NCBI GenBank assembly: GCA_935421135.1
Contig: OW285194.1
Span: 9,780,376 to 9,844,375 of the forward strand
Reading direction: 5' to 3'
From: Bugulina stolonifera
Taxonomy: Eukaryota; Bryozoa; Gymnolaemata; Cheilostomatida; Bugulidae
Length of the DNA stretch: 64,000 bases
The notes under the pieces are model-generated. The model ran no database searches. It worked only from the letters and a program-made list of their open reading frames with translations, and had not been told where the DNA came from. Of the stretch, positions 1 to 12,828 are shown piece by piece. Both the position numbers and the translations under genes were made by a program. Within the stretch, counting starts at the first letter, position 1. Every line of letters begins with the position of its first letter.

Positions 1-3000
1 GTTGAGCATGGAATGAAGGCCTCAGGTGAATTCTTCTTCAGTCACATGATATTTGTCATTAAGTCACAGTCATACTTGTTAAGCCATATGCTAGTTTATG
101 CGAGATTTTAGCATTCAATTTATTCGCTTGCAGTTATGCATAGCGTGTGGGCCAAACCTCTAAACCATAAAATTATGGCATCTCTGTGTACATACATGTA
201 TTCATGTGTATTCTCACTATTGTAGGGGGTCCAGGAGCCAGAAACGTGCCTTTCAAAACTGGGAGAAAAAGTTGTGCTGATCCTGCCAATTACAACAGAG
301 CTCTAACCTTTCCCCAGGTACTCGTCCAATCAAATCTCCCACTAGATATCTTTAGACATGTCACCCCCTTCTCAGTTATTTTTTGTCAAGTGAAGAATTC
401 AAACTATAGCCTTTACCTAATGTTGTTGAGACCAATAGAGAAGATCATTGTTCCAAGACGTGCACTATGAATATCTATCATTTGCTGAGTCAATGAATTT
501 CTCTAATTTCATAGTCTTGGAACATTTCTGAGAACAGGTTGCCATGTTCTGCTTGCACCGACAGAGCTGAGAGACCAGCCACACCATAAATTTATTCCAC
601 TAAAAATGTTTCAAGACAAATTGATGTTTATTTCAACCGAGTAAATTTTTCAGTCTAAATAGGAGATTAACATGATAGTAACTTGGAGATTAGGTTAAAT
701 GTGGAAGTGGCCATGACAGAATGAATTCGGAGTTGATTAATTCCTGCAGATACCATCCGTTCTTATTACATACAATTACAGCACAAAGGGAATGGAAGAT
801 TGTGGAAGTGTAATTTATATATGCAATATCTCTGTGAACAGTTTCAGTTGTACTGTTACAAACATATCATATATCCATTAGCCCTTCAACTTGGAGTGCC
901 AAAATGGATAAGTGGTATTTTTTAAAAATATCCTTTGGTCCTACTTTGATCAAAGCAATTTCTCCATTTACTTTTAGGGTGAAAACACAGATGGTCTTGA
1001 CTTTCTAGTGAGGGAATTCGGTGTTAGCAGAGTAGAAGCCATGGCTCTCCTAGGTAGGTTATGATGTCCGAATCAGGCCACCAAGTCTCTCTGATTCCGC
1101 AGGAGACTCTCTGATTCTCAACTCAAATTGCAGTACCCAACTCAAAATAGACACCCCTCCCCCTCCACCAAAATGCAGAATCTCTCTGATTTTTATTAGT
1201 CGAAGTTGGCAAGTCTGGTCGAAATGAAGTTATTGAGTATGGTAGTGGTAGCGGAATGAAGGATAGCAAAAATCTTTTCCTACCATTAATATACATGTAC
1301 AACATTACTGAAGCAGAAAAATTAGTAATCATATGATTGAAACAGCCTTGCTCATGTGCTTGAAAAGCCAGCGCAGAGAAAATTATTTTTAAGTTCAAAT
1401 TCATAGATCTCTGATGTAACTTCTGCTGTATTTTTAATAGATATCATTTCACCACCAAAGAATGGCAGTGGGAAATTCATGCGTTTAAATATAGATTTGT
1501 AATTAAAAATCTAGTCTGTGAATATGATGTACTAACGACTCTATACAGTACAGGAGTTATCTTCTCCCATAGGCAAACCCAAACGCAAGCAGATGACTCC
1601 TTACTGAATTTTAATGTACAATGTGCATTTAGACATGTGCAGCTGGGTTACATGTACCTAAATACAAGGAATGCGACAGATTGATGTTGGCATTTATGTG
1701 CAGCTACAATTGTATCTGCGGTCCCATGTAATTAATCTCAACATGGCTTCTGTAATCCCAAAAGAGAAGAGATGTAAAACTGATCTAGGGTAACAACCAA
1801 TCTTTTCTACTTGCCTTTAGTATACAAATTCCAGTAAATTGTATTTTTAACAAAATTTGAGACATAAATTATTATTCTTCTAGCAACATACATAATAACA
1901 TATGCTATAGCAATAGCTAGAAAACATTACAAAAGTCCATTTGATATGTCAGCTGTCCAGATTATAGGATTATTTTGACTGATAGATTCTGTACCTCATT
2001 CCACAAGAAGATAAACACATTATCGTAATTTTTTAAATTAAAAATTACTTCATGCAAAGGATTGTACTTCAGCGATAGCAGTAGTACTTAGATTTACCGC
2101 TGCGATGCTTGGATACGAAAGGAACAGCAATTTTATTCCCAGCAGCATAAGGATTGGAATTGAAATAATCAAGTTTGTTACTTTGCTCTTAAAATAGTCA
2201 TTGACGGCAAAACCATTTGGCACTTATAATAGCAAGTTGACTGCAAGGGACTTGGCCATTAGTACATACGTACTCAATTGTATCCTCATAATTTCGTGAA
2301 AGCACAGCATAGTTTGTGGATGTGTGACCATATTGTCGAGTTTACATTCATTATTTATAGATAGTACTAGTATATAACACAGATAGGGGTCAAGTACCTT
2401 CATGGCCTTGGTTCCACAGACAGCAACATACCAACTTATTCATTAGTAGGGGCCTTCCTAATGAATGTGTTGGTAAGTTGCTGACTGTGGAACCAGGGCT
2501 ATGATTTATATAACATTATGTATTATTAGCTTTGACACCTGCTAAGCCTGGAACCCAGGCTAAAAGCCTCAGTAGTCTACATCAAATGTCAAAGCTAATA
2601 ATACAGCGTAATCCCTACATATGTCACATAGTTCAACATAAGTGAAGTAATCCTTTAATTATCTACCTTCATGGATTAAAAGGTTAGTCTGCAGTCTCTG
2701 CTAGACAAGTATGGAAAGAATATAAATTCTCGACAACTTCAAATTCTGAAACGCTTGGGAGACATGATATATTTCCACTGGGAAGAAGATTTCTAATTAT
2801 CTCTATTCGTTAATTCAATTAATTTCATGATTTATGCTCTGTGTAAGAGTAGAGCATTGCGTACGCAAGCCGTCACTTTGAGAAAGACATGTGAACAGCC
2901 AATGTCCACATTTATTCAAACTTAAATTTATAAACTTCAGCAGAATGAAACTATTAAAAGACATAAATTATTTTTAATAAGCAAACTGTAGCAAAATTTA

Positions 3001-4494
3001 CTTAATAGCCACACAAAATATATATGTTGTACTTGCTACATGCAACTGTGTATAGGTGCTCGGTTGTGGAGGTTCGCATTTAGCATCTAATAGTAGTATG
3101 TCAGCCAATGAGGTGTAGAGTCGCATGTATGTTTTGAAACTATATATACACATATTACATAGATGTAATTGTCTTTCCATTGTATTTAGCCTCCCCCCCC
3201 CCCCCCCCTTCTTTATGTTGACTCCTATTATATCGTTATAATTATGTCTCTGTCTCCATAGCAACATGTAACACTGCCCTGATCCATATCACCATCTTCC
3301 CAAATGTGAATATTCTTGATTTCCGTCTGCAGGACATACAATTATACATGTACTTGTGCTAGGGCCACATATGTAGCATTAACTAATTATACAGCATTAT
3401 CTGCATACTTTTAGGTGCACATTCGCTTGGTCAATGTCGAACAGAAAACAGTGGATTTGAGGGAAAATGGGATAACACACCATTTGTCCTAGACAATGCC
3501 TATTACCGGAGTATGGATGGTACTCTTTGGGACATCACCACAGCTCCTGGCAACAGGTCAGTATTATATCTATATGATGGAAAGCCACTAACGAGCTATT
3601 GATTTTACTGTAACTGAAAGTTGCCCTCTCTTAATTTGTTTCCTTCGTTCCTTAGTTTAAAAGAATTGTAAGTAATAAGTATAATATACAAAGTAATTGA
3701 TCCGCACTGAAGGAACTTGATATATAACTTTAGTTCTTCGTTGCAACTGAAATTAACTGTAAATAATGCTGCCTATTGATGAAGATGACTCATAGTTGTG
3801 ACTCACCTAATTGCAGTCATACTCAGTGGACCGACCGGTCGCCAGACCGTAGGATGATGTTAAATGCTGACATGGCTATCCTCAAAGATTTTGAAATTAG
3901 AAATGGCCAACCAAGCTGCGGGCGAACATCTAACGATTGCCCTAACCTTGGTGGAAGTATGGCATCAACTGTAAGTTCTATCAAATAATATCTATAGTGT
4001 ATAATCATGACTGTATTTACCAATACATGTATATAAGAGTGTATTTATGTATCCAATGAATTAGAAATCTTTCTTTGTAATGTTGTCACTCTCAGATAGA
4101 GCTGCCACGTCCTTCATTTTGCTAAAAATTAGTTCGTCATGACCTATCTAGTAGTACGCTAGTGATTTTTGATAAATTATACTGCTGAAATTATACAAAT
4201 ATGCAGCTTTCATGCCGCATATGTATAAAAATATACGCAGTGCATATACATGTACATGTAGTTTACTGCTATGCATGTGTACATGACTTGTATCCAAGTA
4301 TTGATATGTACCACATGTTACATGTATAACATACTAGAACGTTTTGTGGATAAATTTGCTCTATGGCCGCCAATACTGCACTCATTGAAAACTTACAGCC
4401 GATTGTTACATTTCAGTTTCGAAGTTTCATAAACAATGAACAGCTCTGGGCAAGCACTTTCGTACAAGCCTTTGTACAGATGGTGAAGAATTAA
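1..4494 (+). CDS. Plant/fungal-type haem peroxidase, 3' part (5' end outside window)
   Basis: Haem peroxidase of the plant/fungal/bacterial superfamily, which reduces H2O2 using small donors. Exons read by eye: <1-25, 226-317, 978-1053, 3415-3556, 3817-3970, 4417-4494; phases agree at every junction, giving 188 visible residues up to TAA at 4494. Visible motifs in order: VEHGMKASGGPGARNVPFKTGR (in two parts across intron 1), the counterpart of the segment ahead of the proximal side in ascorbate-type enzymes; then GAHSLGQC, carrying the proximal haem-ligand histidine; then WDNTPFVLDNAYY; then LNADMAILKD near the C-terminus. The distal His/Arg helix must lie upstream of the window. The 2.4 kb intron (1054-3414) carries two foldbacks. 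Plant-type peroxidases are rare in animals. Whether this is class I or class II cannot be settled without the N-terminal half. The family call is firm; the exact exon ends are likely but unverified. Confidence 0.5.
2396..2511. repeat. Foldback element, ~41 bp arms
   Basis: Inside the long peroxidase intron. The left arm contains GGTTCCACAGACAGCAAC and the right arm GTTGCTGACTGTGGAACC. The arms pair over about 41 bp with a few mismatches around a short loop near 2450. This is probably a small foldback transposon or MITE; no coding capacity. Confidence 0.5.
2521..2603. repeat. Second foldback, 17 bp perfect arms
   Basis: TATTATTAGCTTTGACA at 2521-2537 is the exact reverse complement of 2587-2603. 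Inside it, AAGCCTGG and CCAGGCTT-like sequences form a smaller hairpin near 2543-2562. It begins only about 10 bp after the preceding foldback, so the two may be one composite insertion. Confidence 0.5.
3193..3208 (+). repeat. Poly-C tract
   Basis: An uninterrupted run of about 16 C within the peroxidase intron. A similar shorter run lies near 34172-34182. Such runs are prone to length error in sequencing. Confidence 0.5.
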
Positions 4495-6258
4495 TTTACC
4501 AAACATAACCCCCATGTGTATAACGGATTCACACTGGTAGCTGGGGTACCTCAAGTATTATTATAATATGGTATTTTCATATTTTTGGGTTGCTGGTTGT
4601 CTACGATTAAGGTATTTGTAGTGTAATACTTACCTGTACATGTACAGTTATTCTAATTGATTTACCAGTATAAATTTACACTACTAACCAGCTTTGTTGC
4701 GACTACATGTGTGTATATGTACACGTAGTACTACATGTGTGTATATGTACACGTAGTACTACATGTGTGTATATGTACATGTAGTACTACATGTGTGTAT
4801 ATGTACATGTAGTACTACATTTTTGCGCATATTGTGTACCCTAGATCTTTTTGCTCAGAGCAAGAAATCTTGCATATTATGACTGTATCAGTTGATATTC
4901 CTCCACACACAAGTGTGTTGCTTTGTTCAGACTGCTGCTTTATTTTTATATTTTCTCGTAAGAAAATTTTCTAAAACTTTGACTGTTGCACAAAATATTT
5001 TGCTGTTACGCCTGCATGTATTAATCTGGTGATTATGTGAATGTTATACATATTAAATTGCTACAAATATCGTTACCTTGTTTAAGTTTGTTGAGCAGTG
5101 TCTTCTGATTGGTTGGTTAACTTATTCTGTAACCAACTAATTATACATGTATATGTACTATAATATAATATAACAAATGTTCAAGGGAAAAAAACTAATG
5201 GTATACAATGCCATACAATTCAGTGATTAGTTTAGCATACACCATTTGATGCCCTAGAGAGTAATGTGCCGTATATAACCAACACAGTAGCCGATGGATG
5301 GTGATTGTACATCATTCTATCCATGTATATGATAAAGATAGGTCAGGAGCTGTGTAGTGTGTGCAGCTAGCAAAGTACATGTATAATGCAGCATGATACG
5401 GGAGTATTATGTTATCTATTGAAACAAGTATTGCTGTGTTATTTTTTATACAACATTCACGTGTGTAATAAAGATATTTATGTTGTAAAGCACGCATGCT
5501 GAACTGCACTTGCACTAATAGTAGTTGAGACTGGATGGCACGGCAGTAAAACTTTGGGTTTGTGCTCATGCCTTGCAAAACTATTTCGAAGTTGTCTTTT
5601 CTCTAACTACAGTAGTAGGCAACTCCACCTTTCTACTATTAGCCTTTTAGCTGAAGAGTTGTCTTTTCTTATTCACAGCAATCTTTGTCATCAAGTACTT
5701 TTTATTACACTGTTAAAACACTAAGAATAAAAATCAATATAGAAAACATCAAGAATGAGATAAATTAGAAATTATTGGTGACAAAAGTCACTAAAATGCC
5801 GATTCAGATCAAAATGAAATGTATAACATGATAAAAAAGTAAGACATAACTAGTCAATATAATGGAAGAAACTAGTACAATACGTCCTGTTGATTGCATA
5901 TCACAACTAATGAGGGAATGGTATTGATTAGGAACTAAGTCTAAAATAAGATAAGGAAATATGGAAAGTAGACTAAGAATCCTTATACCCACACATGCAC
6001 CCTGAGAACTAGTAGATATATTGGTATAAAAATGAGGAAGAGAGATACAAATAAATACTACCGATTGCATAATAGGAAATAATTACTTTTGCTGACACCC
6101 CATAAGTAACGTCTATCTTAGTAGCCTATATACAAACCTTCAGTCAATATTTTTTTGCATTTTTGTCAAATTCAAAACAAGGTTAATATAAGAAATGGGA
6201 AGAAAACTTATCACAAGCAGAGTTTATGAATGATTTACCACAGTATCTTTTAAAATGC
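4495..6258. other. Convergent intergenic region
   Basis: Lies between the stops of the peroxidase (+) and the small membrane protein (-). Besides the 28 bp minisatellite it holds two direct copies of a GAAGTTGTCTTTTCT-like word at 5588-5604 and 5653-5670. No further gene is supported; the short open frames here show no family resemblance and no codon pattern. Confidence 0.5.
4702..4820. repeat. 28 bp minisatellite, about 4 copies
   Basis: The unit ACTACATGTGTGTATATGTA plus eight further bases is repeated head to tail about four times just downstream of the peroxidase stop. The last two copies carry one shared substitution (CACG to CATG). Each unit is itself partly palindromic. Confidence 0.5.
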
Positions 6259-7281
6259 TCAGAACTTTTGCTGTGATTGTGAATTACGACTGTGCACATT
6301 CACAGCTCGTTTTCCAATTCTGTGCTCAAGTTCATGGGCTCGGTGGTAGGGATCTATTACATCAGGCCATAGTACGCCCCCGTAATCAGAGGTAGCAGTA
6401 GATGTCTCTTCGCTATCTACAGATACGTTTGATATACGGGAGTCGGGTAAATACCCTGCATTGACAAGCATGTTATTTGATCTGTCAGCCCGAGAACCAA
6501 TATGAGTATCAATCAGTGATCTGAGTCTAACTTGGGAGGAATTGTCTTCCTTGCTCTGCTGTTGTGGATCACATCTGATGACCTGAAGATCTGTAGAAGA
6601 GAGACTAGTGCTATCGTTGCCAGCAGAGGAAGTGACCTCACTATGTGCTGGACCTGAACTAGGAATAGCCTGAGACTTTGCTAAAGGTTGTGTCAATTGA
6701 TTGGGGGGTTGTAATTTCTTCCCATCTTTTGTCAAGTCAGTGGATGCAGAAATCCGTTCAATATCCCTAAAAATTTGCAATCATGATATCAATTGGCAGC
6801 ACACCATATAGAAAACAGTGAAGAATGCAGTCTGTGGGATATGGCCACACATTATTTACATTTACAAAGTGCAGATGACATAATCTACCTTAATTCTTCC
6901 TCAATTTCCTCTAAGCTTCGAAGATCTAATGAACCTCTATACTGCATATCTTTCTTTCGTTTTTTCCTACAAGTATAAAAAGTTCACCATATCTGGTTCC
7001 ATTGTAGCTTCAGTTCAAAGAAAGTAACAGTAACGTAACGTGAAATATGAGCTGAGTATCAAATGAACAAGTATTTATATATAAACCTCCAATACACAAT
7101 TTACAGGAGGATAAACAATGGATGCGGGTGATGAAACGCACCTCTTAGCTAAACTGAAGTACCAGTAGAGAACCGAGACTAAAGCTGCTATAATAAGAGC
7201 AGCAAAGACTAACGTCAGTGTCACTGCGAGCTTATCAACATCAGATACTACTCGAGCATCTTCTCCAGTCATACTAGACAT
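6259..7281 (-). CDS. Small single-pass membrane protein, function unknown
   Basis: Three exons on the minus strand, 7281-7142, 6966-6889 and 6766-6259, joined in phase (AG|G twice) to give 241 residues. The N-terminus is short and acidic (MSSMTGEDARVVSDVDK). One hydrophobic segment of about 23 residues follows at 18-40. A strongly basic stop-transfer stretch (LAKRKKRKKD) comes next, suggesting an outside-in orientation with a roughly 195-residue cytoplasmic tail. No signal peptide precedes the membrane segment. The tail opens with a charged, probably helical stretch (LRSLEEIEEELRDIERI) and is then rich in Ser, Thr, Gln and Asp, likely disordered; it ends SQSQQKF. I do not recognise the family. 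The in-phase splice sites and the membrane/basic boundary argue that it is real. An extra 5' UTR exon is possible because TTGCAG ends just upstream, near 7316. Confidence 0.5.
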
Positions 7282-7949
7282 CTAGAGCAGCTCGGGACCA
7301 GATATTATATTAATCTGCAAAACAACATGACAGAGTAAATACAATAAGAGCATGACAGGATTTCACGACTTACTAGATCGGGGAAAAGGACGTCGTCCAT
7401 ACTTTACAAAGCAATGTTGTTTATCTAAATTTGAATTTCCCATTATGAATATCAATCATTATAATAATGAATGAAATTAAAGCTGCCACCTAGAACAAGT
7501 GGATACCATTGAATACCTTGGTGTACTTAAATTCTAAAAGTAACTGGGACATTCACACAGAGTGTACCTTTAGCAAAGCCTCTTCCATGTCACCTTTGTG
7601 CGATGCTCCGTCTAACAATAAAAACATGGCCTACTTTTCACTTTGCCGATCAATTCTCAAATCTACGTGCAAAGCATGGGTGCTTAAAATAAGTTAGAAC
7701 CTTTGCAAAATAGAACCGTTGAATTTATCCATATAATCTGATTTAAATGTTTCAGCGCATTCTTATTTTAACTCTTTGTACTCTGGAACTAGTATCTGTC
7801 TGCAGAGTTTTCTGAGTAGGAAATCTCAGAAGCTCAGAACAGGTAGTGGAATAATATAGGCTACTATTAATATACTGATGAACTGAAAGTCTAAACTTTT
7901 CTCCAACCAAGTGGAGGTCTCGAGGCTCGACAGACAGGCAGGGCTATCA

Positions 7950-8150
7950 TCGATAATAAATAATCATAGAAGTTGGAATAAGAATAAGTGTTAGAAAACA
8001 ACCAATAATATGATTTGATAATCATTATCATAATTATTATCAAATCATATTATTGATTGTTTTCTAGCTCTAATTGAGCAATTATAAGCATTATTCTTAT
8101 TGGTTCTTCTTATTCTAACTTCTACAATTATTTATTGATAATATACAATA
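7950..8150. repeat. Long AT-rich foldback
   Basis: The left arm (about 7950-8017) contains TAGAAGTTGGAATAAGAATA and CAATAATATGATTTGATAAT. The right arm (about 8035-8150) carries their reverse complements with small insertions. The arms pair over most of their length around a centre near 8025. MITE-like; no coding capacity. Confidence 0.5.
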
Positions 8151-8259
8151 GTAATACTTGATGATAACCCTATGGTTACTCTATTCTTGGCGCTTAAATA
8201 TAATTTTTTATTTCTATATGACTGACTATCACTAGAGATTCAAGCTAAAGACTCTCACT

Positions 8260-8815
8260 CGAGTTAATTCAAGCAAAGTTTTGTCGCTTATTAGAAAGAC
8301 TCGTGACTTTAATATACAGCTATCAAAAACTTGTAACTTGAATTGTAATTTAATTATGGCTGTGACGAAAAACTTTTAACTTGCACATCATCATGTTGAA
8401 ACATTCAATAAATCGAGTTTTTATTGGGCAGCTGTACATTGCAATGAATAGAAATAACCACAATTATAACCACAATTGTGGCCACATTTTACACTAAAAC
8501 AGTGACATTTTGCTTTGATGCTTAAACTTCTGGCACCATTCCCTAAAAATATTTCACTAGAAGCTGAACAACTCAATAGCCCAATGAATGACTCTATAAA
8601 AGACTCGAGTTAAACAAGAAAAGAATTGAATTGTAACTTGACTTGTAGTTAGTCTAGATAACTTGATGAAAACTTGAGTTTCTGGAGACACGTAAATATT
8701 TAACTTGTAACTTCAAAGTTTTTATTAGTTAATCACTAACAAGAATTGACTTGTAACTTCAAGTTAAACTTGGAAACTAACTTGAGTAAGTTTCAAAAAG
8801 AAAATAAAACTTGCA
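8260..8815. repeat. Degenerate array of AACTTG/ACTTGTAACTT words
   Basis: Many imperfect copies of AACTTG, ACTTGTAACTT and their complements (TCAAGTTAAACTTGG) in about 550 bp, in both orientations. It reads as a decayed short-period repeat. No gene is visible here. Confidence 0.5.
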
Positions 8816-10260
8816 AACATGACATCTCTGATGATCACAAACTGCAATATTCATATGTCCAGTTAGTAATTTGTTACTATCGATAGGCAATAGCTCTATC
8901 CTGTATATCTTTTAACAAATAACTACCTTCCATAATTTACAATATGAATACAAACAAATACAATTCATTATTACATTAACATTGTAATTTATTAATTGCA
9001 GTTTGTTTACAAGAAATGACCTTGAACTTCCAATCAAAGGTCAAGGTGGTAGCCTACAAAATTAATATTTTGACAAAAAGTATATTTGTGTACTAAGATA
9101 AATATCATATTGCTTGAAATATTAATTGTTTTTAATTTAATTTTTTGTAAAATATTGTGATTTCAGTTTATTAAATTTTTAAGACCTCATATGAGTCTTG
9201 ATGAGGCTAGTTATTACAGCGAGTCGAATAGTGGTATTTGGCTGCGAAGTTGTCTCCTCCACCAGGTTTGAGGGCAGTGCAAAGTTACTAGATACTCTTA
9301 CTAGTAGCTAGTAGCTTACTTCTTGCTTGGGTAAATGGACAAAACCAAATTCAGCACGAGTATAATTTCTGGTGTAGGTCGTATTGGCCATAGTGTGTGT
9401 AATCGATGTCGATATTTTCATTTAGAGCTTCAACTCAGACGAGACGTAGCATATAAATACATTTTTTTTAATTTTCATTTTGGTTTTAGCATCTTCTTTC
9501 TTGATCTTGCCATCTATTTTAATTTTCTTGCTGAATTCAGAATTGAGTTCAAGTTGCACATGTTCTCCTGTTCACTGTGACTGCTGTTTTGTAAAAACTA
9601 AAAAAAATGAAAATCAAAATGAAAGTATGAGTATTGACATAAATATATCAATAAAACAAATTTTTAACTGACGATTAGTATTAATTATATTAATTATAAA
9701 TGATATGATAAATATAATATTAAATATTACCTCAGAATTACCTCAGATGAGGTAGAACTTCTCCAGCAATTTTATTTAAATCTATAGGGAAGCCTCTAGT
9801 TGTTTAACTATTATTGATTAGGGTTTTCATTTGTTGCAGCACATCGCTGTTTAGGTTTGGTGGTTGTTCTCTCCTCTCATCTCACGAATGGTTCGTGGTA
9901 GGAAACTACTATAAACTATGGTAGATACACTTGTTGGTTGATATTGAGATTGGCTCTCCTCTAGAGGCTGCTCTAGTTGTGACTTTACTGATTCTCTGTT
10001 GTTCACTATGCCATCGAAATGTAGATGTTATATTTATATTCCACATGTGTATAATATTGATATAATTGATATCCGCATCCTGTCGTATTTAGTATTTTTT
10101 TGCATTTAATTATCATATGATTGATATGGTATTAATAAAATATTGATTTTAATCCAAAATATATAATGTATTATATTATTTATATTAATATAAATGTTCC
10201 CATTGCTTTCCTATTGATTTTCTCAGCAACTGGTTTTCGGTTGGTATCCGGTTAGAACCC

Positions 10261-11350
10261 TTAACCTGAGATATCCAACACCTTCCTCAGTATTCTCACG
10301 GGTCTGAATAGAGCAGAAGATTGCATCCTTCCGTAGGTATTGAGGAGCAGCGATCCAACATTCCTATTTACTCTTCCAGTTTTGCTACCGCTCCTAGCAC
10401 TCCCACCACTATTGGTATAAGTGTTGCCGATGTTTTCCGTAATATAATCTTCTGATCTCTTTTACTGGGTCCTCATATTTTTCTATTTCCTTCTCTTTCT
10501 CTATGTTACTGTCACCAGGAACTACAATGTCAATTATCCGAGTATGGTCTAGGCTATATCCCTGTCTTTGACCACGATGTCTGTTCTGCGGGCTTGTATG
10601 ATGTGATCTGTCTGTATTGAGAAATTACATAGAACTTTAGCACAATCATTTTTCATGACTTCATCTGCTATGTAGTTGTATGTGGGCAAGTCCATACCTC
10701 CTAGATAGGTTCCATTGGACGAGTTGTGCTGCTTTGTCATATCGTTTCTTATACTGAGTTCATGCCATTTTCTGGCATTTTGCTCTTCGCACTTGTTGCA
10801 CATTCTGCATATCGATGTTTATCCTTGTTTATTGAATTTCCCCCATCGTGTTGTTAGTGCCTAATCCTCTGCTGCAGTGTTGAACCCACCTGTATGTTAT
10901 CTGTGTTGTCTGTTGTTTTTGTGTGCTTTTCATGTATTGGTTTTTCTTTCCAGTCTCGTTCTTTACATATTGCCGCTCGATCTTTGTATCCCTGCTTCGA
11001 GTTGTCTTTGGTCATACCATTCAAGTACCTGTGGAACGTCTTGTCTTCACCTTTAATGTAGTCTGATAATCCATGTTCCTCCATCCTGACGGTGTCTTCC
11101 ACTGATCTTAGACCTCTTCCTCATCTCTTGGCATGCAAAGTCTAGCCATATTTACCATTGAGTGTAGTGCTGTGTTGATGCCATTAGTTTGTGCGATTTT
11201 TCTCTCTGTATTTCTAATTCCTCTTTGGTCCAGTTTAGAATTCCTCTGGAATATCTGAGGACAGCGACCGCCCATGTGCTCAAAATACTTATGATATTTC
11301 CGCCATTAAGTGATTTGCACTCACATATAATTATATTCCTCTTGCCCCAA
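10261..11350 (-). mobile_element. Decayed non-LTR retrotransposon, C-terminal fragment of the RT polyprotein
   Basis: Read on the minus strand, broken frames give the familiar C-terminal part of LINE-type reverse transcriptase polyproteins found in many marine invertebrates: STWAVAVLRYSRGILNWTKE near 11290-11220; then GRGLRSVEDTVRMEEHGL near 11110-11050; then FSIQTDHIIQARRTDIVV near 10630-10570; then RIIDIVVPGDS; then LIPIVVGVLGAVAKLEE; and a terminal RILRKVLDISG followed by a stop at 10261. The segments lie in different frames with stops between them, so the element is dead. The RT catalytic domain (YxDD) is not visible and is probably deleted or outside the alignable part. The 3' boundary just after 10261 is uncertain, and no target-site duplication was found. 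Confidence 0.5.
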
Positions 11351-12828
11351 ATCTCTCATCTCATTTACATCAAAAATAACTATGAATGATAGTGAGCTAA
11401 TAAATTAAGATGTTGTTCTATAAAATAAAATGATTTATAATAATATAAAAATTATATAGATTAAAATTTACTTAACAATGATAATGGTGTAACAAAGTAT
11501 GGTAAACTAAATGTAAATGTATTGTACTCTATCGATACGAATAATATGCCAACTAATACTTTTATCTGACTTTCCTTAGCTGTAACCTGACTCAACAAGA
11601 CTGCCTGTCATGACTTCAAGGTATTGTAAAGTGTGCTCACTTTCCTCACCTGTTTATTGTTACTATTTGCCTAATAGTCATTTTATTCATTTATGTTGTA
11701 TTTGTTTGGTGTTATTCTGACACAACTGATTTTATTTATAGTTGTTGCTCTACACTTTTCTGTGAGCTTCTACTAGGTCTATTCCTCTTTTTATGCTTGT
11801 GATTTATTGTTATGGCATATGGAAATAGTTACATTTTATTTTGTTGATATTTGTACAAACTTTCAAAACTGGACACCTCGGTGTTATAGGTGGAGTCCTG
11901 TTTTATTAATTTAATCTTCTTAGTTCATTGCTAATGTGAGATAATGATATTAAAGATGAAAAGGGTTGCATATTCCAAAAGTGTAAAAGAAATTGCCAGT
12001 AATTTATGTTGTACAATAACTGCAATACTGGAGATTTTGACTTAACTAACGCCTTTGCTATAGTGATGTGTTTGTTGAGGGTGTTCAATCTGGTAGACAT
12101 CAAGCTGATATAAGTTCATCGCCCTTACTTTCGGATCGGGGTTATTTATGTGTGGGTTTTTATCTGTTGTGGTCACAAAGATGCCACAGCTTGTAGCCTA
12201 CAGCTTAACTCCAGAGTAGATCAACATATACACGTGCTTCTATCTTATCACAAAGATTCTACTGTAGTGACATTGAATTGAAGTTTGTATTTACATTTTA
12301 TATGTAGAATTGAAATAGTGACTGATAGTGAAAATATCTGAACAAAACTGATTACCGTGACGAATAGCATCCAGTCATTGAATAGAACATTTTTGGAAAG
12401 TCGGCCATTGACTAGTATCCAGTAGGCTAGGATTTTACATTCAGTAAGACCAATCAACATGTCATAGTCATGTGTGAATATGTTGCAAGCCGGTTCTGGT
12501 GTAGCCTGGATACTTGCTTCAAGAGTATATTGTGTGCAAGAGACTCTAGATTTCCTGCTTTGGTTCGGTTTGGTTTACTGTTTCATTCTAAAAGTTTAAC
12601 TACATTGTATTTATGATAGATAAAAGTGTGTAGTGAATGCAGCCCATGAGCGCAGTAGCACAGCTAATCGAGGCTAATGCCAGGCTTCTCAGCCTACATC
12701 CTACATAAAATCTACATTTATGCCATCTTGTCGCTAGTTGTTATTAGGCCTACATGTTATATTATACACGTTTTAGTAGTAAGCACAGGGCACTAATTCA
12801 TAGGGTAGAGGAAGCATATGCTAGCGAG

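Larger units (their letters stand above)
7282..12828. other. Repeat-rich intergenic region between divergent genes
   Basis: Separates the membrane protein start from the ENT start. It contains the foldback, the AACTTG array, very AT-rich DNA (9640-9740, 10020-10200) and a decayed retrotransposon. Promoters for both flanking genes should lie near its ends, but I see no motif I can defend. Confidence 0.5.

Noticed and set aside
9335..9671. Open frames of 63-81 codons
   Set aside because: Phe/Ile/Asn-rich translations of AT-rich DNA with no splice partners or family resemblance.
10549..11102. Two minus-strand open frames as host genes
   Set aside because: They are pieces of a decayed non-LTR retrotransposon with matching motifs in neighbouring frames.
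12754..12828. Upstream in-frame ATG for ENT
   Set aside because: The extra 25 residues show nothing typical of ENT N-termini; kept as a possible alternative start only.
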